DNA of 6,340 bases from Alphaproteobacteria bacterium (GTDB lineage Bacteria; Pseudomonadota; Alphaproteobacteria; Micavibrionales; Micavibrionaceae), in the NCBI GenBank assembly GCA_030427765.1, contig JAUICS010000081.1:1-6340 (forward strand), read 5' to 3'. Position 1 is the stretch's first letter. Every line of letters starts with the position of its first letter. Position numbers and translations under genes: made by a program. The notes under the pieces are model-generated. The model saw nothing but the letters and a program-made list of their open reading frames with translations, had not been told where the DNA came from and did not search any database. Shown here piece by piece: positions 1-5,388 of this stretch.

Positions 1-89
1 AGCTTGGAGTGACTGATGATCTGGGCATGGACCTCCATCCCGATTACGATTTCCCATTCACCTGTTTCGCCTTTTAGCAACGTTGCCAT
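1..89 (-). CDS. gatB: Aspartyl/glutamyl-tRNA amidotransferase subunit B, N-terminal fragment (runs off left edge)
   Basis: Only the first 29 codons are visible; the rest lies beyond base 1. The ATG is at 89-87, preceded by a good Shine-Dalgarno (AGGAGA, complement of 96-101). The visible peptide begins [20 protein letters not shown] and continues HAQIISHSK, matching the very conserved GatB start (WEIVIGLEVHAQ...SKSK). GatB carries the kinase/transamidase part of GatCAB: it activates the side-chain carboxylate of Glu-tRNA(Gln) or Asp-tRNA(Asn) with ATP and binds the tRNA. It is the last visible gene of the leftward gat cluster, 32 nt after the stop of the secreted cysteine-rich protein. Its position downstream of gatC and gatA supports the call. 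Nothing can be said about its catalytic residues here. Confidence 0.9.
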   Translation of the reverse strand, partial: MATLLKGETGEWEIVIGMEVHAQIISHSK

Positions 90-95
90 GTCTTA

Positions 96-101
96 TCTCC
101 T
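96..101 (-). promoter_or_regulatory. Ribosome binding site of gatB
   Basis: AGGAGA on the minus strand, six bases before the gatB ATG at 89-87. It is the strongest Shine-Dalgarno in the window and fixes the gatB start, although the fragment is too short for a length comparison. Confidence 0.75.
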
Positions 102-121
102 GTAAATCTTCCTTTATATAA

Positions 122-709
122 TCACTGATACGTTTGAATACAATCCCTAACGACCTGTCGCGACAGTGCAAGAAATTGCGGGTTATTCATAAATGCGTCG
201 ATGGGGTCACCTAAAGTCGGGTTTTTAACAAGCATCGACCGCATAAACTCTCGCCCGAGGGAGCTGACTTGCTCTGATATTTCATAAGACGCGCATAGGC
301 ATATATCCAGCTTCGTTTCATCATTAAGGTGATTAAAAGCATCGCCTGTCAGGCATTCTTCTTCCAGAATATCGGATACGGGGTATTCCAGGCATGGTGT
401 CAGGACTTCCAGCAGCATTTTGTTCTGCGCCATTCGGCCGGGAAGCGTATCTGTACGCATAACTAAAACATCCTCAACCGACATGTAAGTTGTATAACGT
501 GCGGCCGCACATGCGCATAGGGCGTTCAATGAATCTTGCCGTTTCAGCATAGGTTTGTGTTTCATCATACAATTTTCGTAATATTTCATGCCATCCGCTT
601 TATCCAGTGGTTTTTCCGCGTACGCATCTTGGGAGATAAAAAACGTACATACTAGCAGGAAAAGATAATATTTGGCTTTAATAAAATATTTTAATGATTT
701 GATATACAT
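122..709 (-). CDS. Secreted cysteine-rich protein with a duplicated C-x17-CxC module; function unknown
   Basis: This 195-residue protein is not one I can place in a named family. Residues 1-31 look like a Sec signal peptide: a lysine-containing start, a hydrophobic core (YLFLLVCTFF) and a likely cut after AYA at 31. The mature part has eight cysteines in two parallel sets: C47, C65, C67, C106 and C119, C137, C139, C190. In both sets the first Cys is exactly 18 residues before the CxC pair, and CxC is followed by Ala, so the protein looks like an internal tandem duplication. Paired disulfides in the periplasm are a natural inference. The ATG is 8 nt after the gatA stop with only A/T between and no Shine-Dalgarno, so translation may depend on coupling to gatA. 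The first internal Met, at 41, would remove the signal peptide, so the first ATG is preferred. It has no evident link to tRNA amidation. Confidence 0.85.
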   Translation of the reverse strand: MYIKSLKYFIKAKYYLFLLVCTFFISQDAYAEKPLDKADGMKYYENCMMKHKPMLKRQDSLNALCACAAARYTTYMSVEDVLVMRTDTLPGRMAQNKMLLEVLTPCLEYPVSDILEEECLTGDAFNHLNDETKLDICLCASYEISEQVSSLGREFMRSMLVKNPTLGDPIDAFMNNPQFLALSRQVVRDCIQTYQ

Positions 710-717
710 TAATTTTT

Positions 718-2211
718 TTATGCTGCCATTTTTTCTATAATTTCAGGTTTGAAATTAAACTGTGCGGCATTTTCAATCTTTTGAGCGACATTAAATACGG
801 TGGCTTCATCCCACAAATTGCCAACAATCTGAAGTCCAAGCGGTAATCCATTCTTGTCTACGCCTGCGGGCACAGATAGGCCGGGAAGGCCGGCAAGGTT
901 CAGCGCAACCGTGAATACGTCATTAAGGTACATTTTTATTGGATCGTCTTCGTTTTCACCTATCGGGAACGCGGCGGACGGCGCGGTTGGCGTTAAAATA
1001 ACATCGCATTTTTTGTAAGCTTCTAAAAAGTCGTTCAGGATCAGACGGCGTACTTTCTGAGCCTTGATATAATAGGCGTCATAATATCCGGCCGATAGAA
1101 CGTACGTGCCAATAATAATACGGCGTTTTACCTCATCGCCGAATCCCTCTGCGCGGGTTTTCTTGTATGTGTCTTTAAGGTTCTCTCCCGGAACGCGTAG
1201 GCCGTATCGTACGCCATCGTAACGTGCGAGGTTTGATGAAGCCTCTGCCGGATTAATGATGTAATAGGCGGGCAGGGCGTATTTCGTATGCGGCAGGCTG
1301 ATGTCAACGATTTCCGCACCCTCGGACTTAAGCCATTCAATGCCTTGCTGCCATAATGCGTCAATTTCTTCCGGCATGCCGTCTACACGGTATTCTTTTG
1401 GAATGCCTATCTTCATTCCTTTGATGCTGCCGTTTATTGCGGCTTGAAAATCTGGAACCTCTTGTTTTGAAGATGTGCTGTCTTTCGGGTCGTGGCCGGA
1501 CATTTCGCGGAGAAGTATCGCGCAGTCCTCGACATTACGTGCAAATGGGCCAGCCTGATCAAGTGATGAGGCAAATGCAACAATACCCCAACGAGAACAA
1601 CGCCCGTACGTCGGTTTAATTCCTGCAATACCGCAGAAACTTGCGGGTTGACGAATTGATCCGCCTGTATCTGTGCCTGTGGATGCCAAAGCGCAGCGGG
1701 CGGCAATTGCGGCCGCAGAGCCACCGGATGATCCGCCGGGCACCAAATCTACATCCGGCGCGGCTTTTGATCTCCATGGATTAACAACATTGCCGAAGTA
1801 ACTTGTTGTGTTCGATGATCCCATCGCAAACTGGTCAAGATTCGTTTTTCCCAGATTGATCGTGCCTGCATCCTTTAACTTCTGGGATACGGTTGATTCA
1901 TATGGCGGTACAAAGTTATCGAGAATATGGCTGGCGGCGGTCGTGCGAAGATCTTCTGTGCAAAACAGGTCTTTTACCGCGATCGGGATACCTTCGAGTA
2001 TACGGGCTGTACCGTTTTGGTAACGGGCATCTGATTCTTTTGCTTGCTCGCGTGCCTTTTCCAGATTTTTGGTAATAAAAATGTTTAAATTATCCATCCG
2101 TTCAATATTGCTGATGTACGCATCAGTTAATTCGACGCTAGATATATTTTTATTTTTCAATTCATTAAGAGATTCTGTTAATGTAAAATTTAAAATATCT
2201 GTACGTGTCAT
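718..2211 (-). CDS. gatA: Aspartyl/glutamyl-tRNA amidotransferase subunit A (glutaminase/amidase)
   Basis: GatA, 497 residues, about the usual length. It is the amidase-signature subunit of GatCAB: it hydrolyses glutamine and channels ammonia to GatB. The catalytic Ser-cisSer-Lys triad is intact: Lys80 in GIPIAVKD, Ser161 as first Ser of [10 protein letters not shown], and Ser185 in [12 protein letters not shown]. The 24-residue spacing between the two serines is that of the family. Further GatA hallmarks are [20 protein letters not shown] (200-219) and, near the C-terminus, [11 protein letters not shown] and [10 protein letters not shown]. The ATG at 2211-2209 overlaps the stop of the upstream small membrane protein as ATGA, and an AAGGA Shine-Dalgarno lies at 2218-2222, so translational coupling is likely. 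No frameshift or missing motif is seen. Confidence 0.97.
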   Translation of the reverse strand: MTRTDILNFTLTESLNELKNKNISSVELTDAYISNIERMDNLNIFITKNLEKAREQAKESDARYQNGTARILEGIPIAVKDLFCTEDLRTTAASHILDNFVPPYESTVSQKLKDAGTINLGKTNLDQFAMGSSNTTSYFGNVVNPWRSKAAPDVDLVPGGSSGGSAAAIAARCALASTGTDTGGSIRQPASFCGIAGIKPTYGRCSRWGIVAFASSLDQAGPFARNVEDCAILLREMSGHDPKDSTSSKQEVPDFQAAINGSIKGMKIGIPKEYRVDGMPEEIDALWQQGIEWLKSEGAEIVDISLPHTKYALPAYYIINPAEASSNLARYDGVRYGLRVPGENLKDTYKKTRAEGFGDEVKRRIIIGTYVLSAGYYDAYYIKAQKVRRLILNDFLEAYKKCDVILTPTAPSAAFPIGENEDDPIKMYLNDVFTVALNLAGLPGLSVPAGVDKNGLPLGLQIVGNLWDEATVFNVAQKIENAAQFNFKPEIIEKMAA

Positions 2212-2447
2212 GATTTGTCCTTAAACATAATTTTTGCAATGAGGAAGTCTGATATACCAACCAGACCGAGCATACCGCCAACAATCTGGATAGTTGTGTT
2301 ATCTGCCTCGGTTGATGCCGAAATATCAGGAGCATATAAAAATACGGCGGCGCCCATTATCATAAAGAGTGCGCCTGAAAACATCAGAAGCTTACGAACC
2401 AATGATTTTCGTGCCTGTTCAGCTTGTTGTGTATTGTCTGTGTTCAT
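2208..2447 (-). CDS. Small two-helix inner-membrane protein between gatC and gatA; function unknown
   Basis: About 79 residues from the ATG at 2447-2445. A frame-open TTG at 2465 would add six residues and overlap gatC, but the ATG is better because the purine-rich GAAGAG lies just upstream. The protein has a short charged N-terminus ([19 protein letters not shown]), a first hydrophobic helix at about 20-39 ([20 protein letters not shown]), a polar loop with Asp/Glu/Thr, a second helix at about 53-75 (glycine-rich, [19 protein letters not shown]) and a short charged end (KDKS). By the positive-inside rule both ends should face the cytoplasm. It starts 10 nt after the gatC stop and its stop overlaps the gatA ATG, so it is almost certainly co-transcribed with them. 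I do not recognise the family. It is no known GatCAB part; it may be a lineage-specific insertion. Confidence 0.8.
   Translation of the reverse strand: MNTDNTQQAEQARKSLVRKLLMFSGALFMIMGAAVFLYAPDISASTEADNTTIQIVGGMLGLVGISDFLIAKIMFKDKS
2218..2222 (-). promoter_or_regulatory. Ribosome binding site of gatA
   Basis: AAGGA on the minus strand, six bases before the gatA ATG and inside the last codons of the upstream small gene. It supports the ATG at 2211 and fits coupled translation across the ATGA overlap. Confidence 0.65.
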
Positions 2448-2457
2448 TTTTTCTCTT

Positions 2458-2745
2458 CTATTCAACGATTTTAAGAACTTCGAAGAACCCTTCGCGCTTT
2501 GACGGTGCGTTTTTCAGAACTTTATCTTGAATATCACCATCATTAACGACGTCTTCACGGAGTGGGGCGGTTTCATCCGATATATTGGCGAGCGGCTCAA
2601 CATTATCTGTATCAAGCTCGGACAGTTGTTCCACCCATGTAATGATGTTGTTCATATCTGGTAAAAGCTGCTCAAGTTTGTCATCCGGCATTTCTATGTG
2701 GGCGAGCTCGGCAACTTTTAAAACGGTTTCTTTTGTTAATCCCAT
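2458..2745 (-). CDS. gatC: Aspartyl/glutamyl-tRNA amidotransferase subunit C
   Basis: GatC, 95 residues from the ATG at 2745-2743, the usual size. GatC is the small clamp that wraps around GatA and GatB and stabilises the complex. Family features in order: an N-terminal helix (VLKVAELAHIEM), the central helix with ITWVEQLSELDTDNVEPLA (typical W-V-x-Q-L and D-T-x-x-V-x-P), an acidic PLREDVVNDGD stretch, and the C-terminal LKNAP...GFFEVLKIVE. A TTG four codons upstream (2757) keeps the frame open, but the family normally starts near the ATG, with GGAT some nine bases ahead as a weak Shine-Dalgarno. It is the first gene of the gat cluster, reading away from the divergent promoter region shared with ruvX. 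Confidence 0.95.
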   Translation of the reverse strand: MGLTKETVLKVAELAHIEMPDDKLEQLLPDMNNIITWVEQLSELDTDNVEPLANISDETAPLREDVVNDGDIQDKVLKNAPSKREGFFEVLKIVE

Positions 2746-2852
2746 AATGTCATCCAACTTTTAAGGCTTTGTTCAAAGGTGCTTACACACCGTTTTCATG
2801 GTATTTGATAGAATGTTCTAGCACCTCACCATAATTCAGGCAATATGTTGTT
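2746..2852. promoter_or_regulatory. Divergent gatC / ruvX promoter region
   Basis: This 107-bp gap must hold the promoters of both the leftward gat cluster and rightward ruvX. Leftward candidate: TTGCCT (complement of 2838-2843), 17-bp spacer, TAGAAC (complement of 2815-2820). Rightward candidate: TTGATA at 2805-2810 and CATAAT at 2830-2835, with a long 19-bp spacer. The two candidates overlap. A perfect 12-bp palindrome, TAGAATGTTCTA, lies at 2809-2820 across the leftward -10 and the last base or two of the rightward -35. GGTGCT at 2778-2783 is mirrored by AGCACC at 2820-2825. That promoters lie here is well supported by gene layout; the exact boxes are by eye. Confidence 0.5.
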
Positions 2853-3344
2853 ATGATAGATAAACTAAAGAAGATTATCGATATGCGTCCGTTTCCGGCG
2901 CGCTTGCTAGGTATTGATCTGGGGGATAAGACAATTGGTCTTGCCATATCCGATGATAGGCAGTCGATTGCCACGCCATTAAAAACAATCAAACGACGAA
3001 AATTTTCACTGGATATTCAGGAATTGAAAGATGTTTGCGCCGAATATGATGTGCAGGGCTTTGTTTTCGGATGGCCGGTTAATATGGATGGCAGTGAGGG
3101 GCCGCGCTGTGACGTAACACGATCATTTGCACACGAAATGCAGACCGCATTATTGGAGGAATATGGCGGAAAGGCAGAGAATATATGGATTGCGCTATGG
3201 GATGAGCGGTTATCCACAGAATCCGTGCATAACTTTCTGGATGAAACGGTGGAAATGCGCCGAAGCAAGCATAAAGCGGTGATCGACAAACTGGCGGCAC
3301 AAGTGATTTTGCAAGGTGCGCTTGATCATATTAAGCAGATTTAA
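2853..3344 (+). CDS. ruvX: RuvX/YqgF family: putative pre-16S rRNA nuclease / Holliday junction resolvase fold
   Basis: 163 residues with an RNase H-like fold. In E. coli the family (YqgF) trims the 5' end of 16S rRNA; some members were named as Holliday-junction resolvases. Conserved acidic sites are present: Asp22 in LLGIDLGDKTIGLAISD, Asp117/Glu118 in WDERLSTESV, and Asp145 in KAVIDKLAAQVILQG. The NMDGSEGPRC stretch (77-86) is also typical. Where most members read GLP before it, this one reads GWP (73-75), a small oddity. The ATG at 2853 gives 17 residues before the first strand, similar to alphaproteobacterial relatives; an ATG at 2883 is a possible shorter start with AAGAAG upstream. It is divergent from gatC and convergent with the metallopeptidase gene, with which it shares stop-codon bases. 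Confidence 0.92.
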   Translation: MIDKLKKIIDMRPFPARLLGIDLGDKTIGLAISDDRQSIATPLKTIKRRKFSLDIQELKDVCAEYDVQGFVFGWPVNMDGSEGPRCDVTRSFAHEMQTALLEEYGGKAENIWIALWDERLSTESVHNFLDETVEMRRSKHKAVIDKLAAQVILQGALDHIKQI

Positions 3345-4027
3345 GTTCTACCGTATCCGTGGAGAGTATGGCCGTGTGTGTTCATCCATTTCTTGCCCTT
3401 AACGTATTCATCACTGAGATCACAACATAGCGACCAGAAATTCTTGCTATGGTCCATATGGACAAGATGGGCGACTTCGTGGGCGACAACGTAATCAAGT
3501 GCAATGTACGGGGCGAAAATTAGCCGCCATGAAAAGGATAATGTTCCGGTTGAGGAGCAGCTTCCCCAGCGTGATTTGGTATCACGTACGGATATGGCAT
3601 CGATTTTTTTGTCAATTCGTGCGGCCTTATTCCGTGCCAATATTGATATTTCGTCCTTTACGAGGCGCTTTAAGTGGCGTGATAGTCGGGACGTAATGTC
3701 GTCCTGATTGGTATGAACGTGTATACGATCATCTTCAACACGTATGCGTGTCGTCTTTATGGATGCATCGTATGTAATATTGATCGTCTTATCCTGCCCG
3801 AAAATCGGGATGGTTTCATTATCCTCAAACGGAATGATTTTTGGAAAATTACTGACTTTTTCGGCAATCCAGTCACGGTTCAGATACGCAAATTCCTCTG
3901 CACGCCTCATGCTGGTGTGCGGGGGAATGACAAGCCGTATGACGCAGCGGCTGGAATCCACCCGTAATGCCAATCGCTTTGCACGCCGGCTTTTGTGCAC
4001 CTCAAGATGTTCTATATCCATAACCAT
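3341..4027 (-). CDS. YgjP-like (DUF45 / SprT-like) zinc metallopeptidase
   Basis: About 228 residues from the ATG at 4027-4025. A TTG at 4054 keeps the frame open for nine more residues, and an ATG at 4021 is also possible; none has a good Shine-Dalgarno. Family marks, numbered from the TTG: the N-terminal RRAKRLALRVD strand (23-33), TKSRWGSCSSTGTLSFSWRL (159-178), and the zinc site VVAHEVAHLVHMDHSKNFW (189-207), where His192, Glu193 and His196 form HExxH and His202 is the likely third ligand. Proteins of this type are predicted cytoplasmic zinc proteases; the physiological substrate is generally unknown. There is no signal peptide or membrane helix. It lies downstream of the patatin gene on the same strand, and its TAA (3343-3341) overlaps the ruvX TAA (3342-3344). 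Confidence 0.88.
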   Translation of the reverse strand: MVMDIEHLEVHKSRRAKRLALRVDSSRCVIRLVIPPHTSMRRAEEFAYLNRDWIAEKVSNFPKIIPFEDNETIPIFGQDKTINITYDASIKTTRIRVEDDRIHVHTNQDDITSRLSRHLKRLVKDEISILARNKAARIDKKIDAISVRDTKSRWGSCSSTGTLSFSWRLIFAPYIALDYVVAHEVAHLVHMDHSKNFWSLCCDLSDEYVKGKKWMNTHGHTLHGYGRT

Positions 4028-4031
4028 AGGT

Positions 4032-4073
4032 TTATTATCTAGTGATAACGGCAAAAATGTCTACTGATAATAA
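4032..4073. repeat. AT-rich inverted repeat upstream of the metallopeptidase gene
   Basis: TTATTATC at 4032-4039 is the exact reverse complement of GATAATAA at 4066-4073. Allowing one bulged base (4040), AGT at 4041-4043 also pairs with ACT at 4063-4065, giving about 11 pairs around a loop of 19 bases. A second GATAA at 4044-4048 makes a competing short hairpin with TTATC at 4035-4039. The repeat fills the short gap between the patatin stop and the metallopeptidase ATG. It is too AT-rich for a normal intrinsic terminator; an operator or a 5' UTR hairpin is more likely. Confidence 0.5.
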
Positions 4074-4078
4074 TTGAT

Positions 4079-5281
4079 TTATGATGCTTGTGCGTGGCGG
4101 AGGTAGTCATCGACGCGTCGGCGGCTGTTTGTGCGCTCGTATGCACGTATGCTGCGCAATGTGTCGTTAACGGTAGATGTGTGGCCGATATTTTGCTTCA
4201 AGGTCGGTAGGAAACGTTCCGCCGCTTCATATCCCTTTTCCCACAGATCATCGATATAGCCGGGTTCCGTGTTCATGCGTACAGAGTCGTTATGTCCCTC
4301 CGGCGGCATGTAACAGGCAAGATGGCAATCAAATTGCCCTTCTGTCTCACAAGATGAATTAACAAACTCGCCAATTGCCTGTTCTGTCATAATATCATAC
4401 TCATCCATCGACCGTTTCATATCAATCTGGCTTTTAGCGGAAATGGCTTTTGGCGGGGCATGTAGGGCAATCATCAGTTTGGATGGAGAGCTTGTATCCC
4501 CGAAAACGGAATCAATTGACGGGTTTTCTATATATCCGCCATCACGGTACGTGACGCCGTCAATACGAATAGGCTCAAAAAAGTCCTTAAGGCTGGTTGC
4601 GGCCTCAATAACCTCGGGTGATATTTCACCGGGACCGAATATACGGGATTTTGGTTGGTCATCGTGACTGACATTCATCGCGCCCGCATGCAAACGTACA
4701 ATACTGCCGCGCTGAATATTCGAAAAATCCGGAATGTGCTTGGAAACAATGTATCTTAGTATGTTTGATGATGCGTACGGATTGGCTTGTCGCATAGCGT
4801 TTGTGAGGATTGCGGCATCTTCAAGAATCTCTTCAGGAATATTTGGATCATCTTTATCCCAACGAATTCCTGGTTTTCCATCATTAGATTTGCGGAATAT
4901 AGTTGGTGTAAATATAGTCGTAAGGGCATGTGCAGATTTTGCAAACCCCTTCATTTGTGCGTATGTCCGAAGGTATGGGATGGGACTGTACGCCTTAATA
5001 TCACTCCAGATGTTTTTAAGATTTTCGGTCGCACGGCGGCGACCTTCAACAAAATCATCTGTACTATTAATGCCATCCGCAAGAGCCGCACCATTTACGG
5101 TCCCGCCACTTGTGGATGTAATGTTTCTGATGAGTAGCCAGTCTTCCTCTAATAAACGTGCCAAATAACCGGCCTGATAAGCACAACTAGAACCGCCGCC
5201 CTGTAATACAAGATCAATGGGGTGTATTTTATTTTTATTTAGAAATTTTTTCTTAGTCCCCGTAGACAACCTTGGTGCCAA
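4079..5281 (-). CDS. Patatin-like phospholipase / acyl hydrolase
   Basis: 400 residues with a patatin (Ser-Asp dyad) hydrolase domain. Residues 22-39 hold the oxyanion-hole motif (IDLVLQGGGSSCAYQAG). The nucleophile elbow is ITSTSGGTVNGA (54-65) with Ser58 as nucleophile; the usual first Gly of GxSxG is Ser56 here. Asp247 sits in YRDGGYIENPSID (245-257). The segment EVIEAATSLKDFFEPIRIDG (223-242) matches the usual region before DGG. The C-terminal PGYIDDLWEKGYEAAERFL resembles the tail of alphaproteobacterial patatins associated with polyhydroxybutyrate genes, which is a memory-based inference. There is no signal peptide, so it is likely cytoplasmic or membrane-peripheral, acting on lipid or storage esters. 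No ATG exists near the start: the first Met is at 110. TTG at 5281 is the first usable start after an in-frame TGA. It follows the PHA depolymerase by 107 nt on the same strand. Confidence 0.88.
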   Translation of the reverse strand: MAPRLSTGTKKKFLNKNKIHPIDLVLQGGGSSCAYQAGYLARLLEEDWLLIRNITSTSGGTVNGAALADGINSTDDFVEGRRRATENLKNIWSDIKAYSPIPYLRTYAQMKGFAKSAHALTTIFTPTIFRKSNDGKPGIRWDKDDPNIPEEILEDAAILTNAMRQANPYASSNILRYIVSKHIPDFSNIQRGSIVRLHAGAMNVSHDDQPKSRIFGPGEISPEVIEAATSLKDFFEPIRIDGVTYRDGGYIENPSIDSVFGDTSSPSKLMIALHAPPKAISAKSQIDMKRSMDEYDIMTEQAIGEFVNSSCETEGQFDCHLACYMPPEGHNDSVRMNTEPGYIDDLWEKGYEAAERFLPTLKQNIGHTSTVNDTLRSIRAYERTNSRRRVDDYLRHAQAS

Positions 5282-5388
5282 TTCCTGTCAACTTGCTATT
5301 CTATTTTTTATATAAAAATATATTACCAAGATAGGCCTGCAAGTACAGAAAATGACGTGCGGCAACGCACCAAAAATGAAGCGTTTCG
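5282..5388. promoter_or_regulatory. Gap between phaZ and the patatin gene: possible promoter for patatin
   Basis: On the minus strand, the half nearer the patatin gene is very AT-rich (about 5299-5330) and contains TAGAAT (complement of 5299-5304) as a -10-like box, with TTGGTA some 20 bp upstream as a poor -35. A start site a few bases past TAGAAT would leave only a very short leader before the TTG start. The half nearer phaZ holds a small hairpin, listed separately. Promoter assignment is by eye and weak. Confidence 0.3.
5357..5370. terminator. Small GC-rich hairpin downstream of phaZ (weak terminator candidate)
   Basis: GTGCG, loop GCAA, CGCAC: a perfect 5-bp stem on a 4-base loop, 18 bases past the phaZ stop. 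Read leftward, in the phaZ direction, it is followed by GTCATTTTC, which is only a short U tract, so termination would be partial at best. Read rightward it has a GNRA-type GCAA loop, but no known transcript runs that way. Confidence 0.3.

Noticed and set aside
638..656. Possible lipoprotein signal (LLVC at residues 18-21 of the cysteine-rich protein)
   Set aside because: The residue before Cys is Val rather than Gly, Ala or Ser, and hydrophobic sequence continues after it to a good AYA signal peptidase I site at 29-31.
2746..2757. TTG at 2757 as the gatC start
   Set aside because: It only adds four residues; the ATG at 2745 matches the usual GatC start and length.
2809..2820. Palindrome in the gatC/ruvX gap as a LexA (SOS) box, given the RuvX name
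   Set aside because: It does not match the alphaproteobacterial GTTC-N7-GTTC box or the CTGT-N8-ACAG box, and RuvX is mainly an rRNA-processing factor.
3744..4067. Open frame of 107 codons on the plus strand opposite the metallopeptidase start
   Set aside because: It is antisense to conserved metallopeptidase sequence and has no recognisable domain; treated as a shadow frame.
4028..4078. Intrinsic terminator after the patatin gene
   Set aside because: The inverted repeat is almost all A/T with a 19-base or larger loop and no following U run, so it would not form a stable terminator hairpin.
4734..5168. Open frame of 144 codons on the plus strand opposite the patatin gene
   Set aside because: It lies wholly within a well-supported gene, its translation shows no family motif, and no Shine-Dalgarno or promoter is evident. 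It is an antisense shadow.
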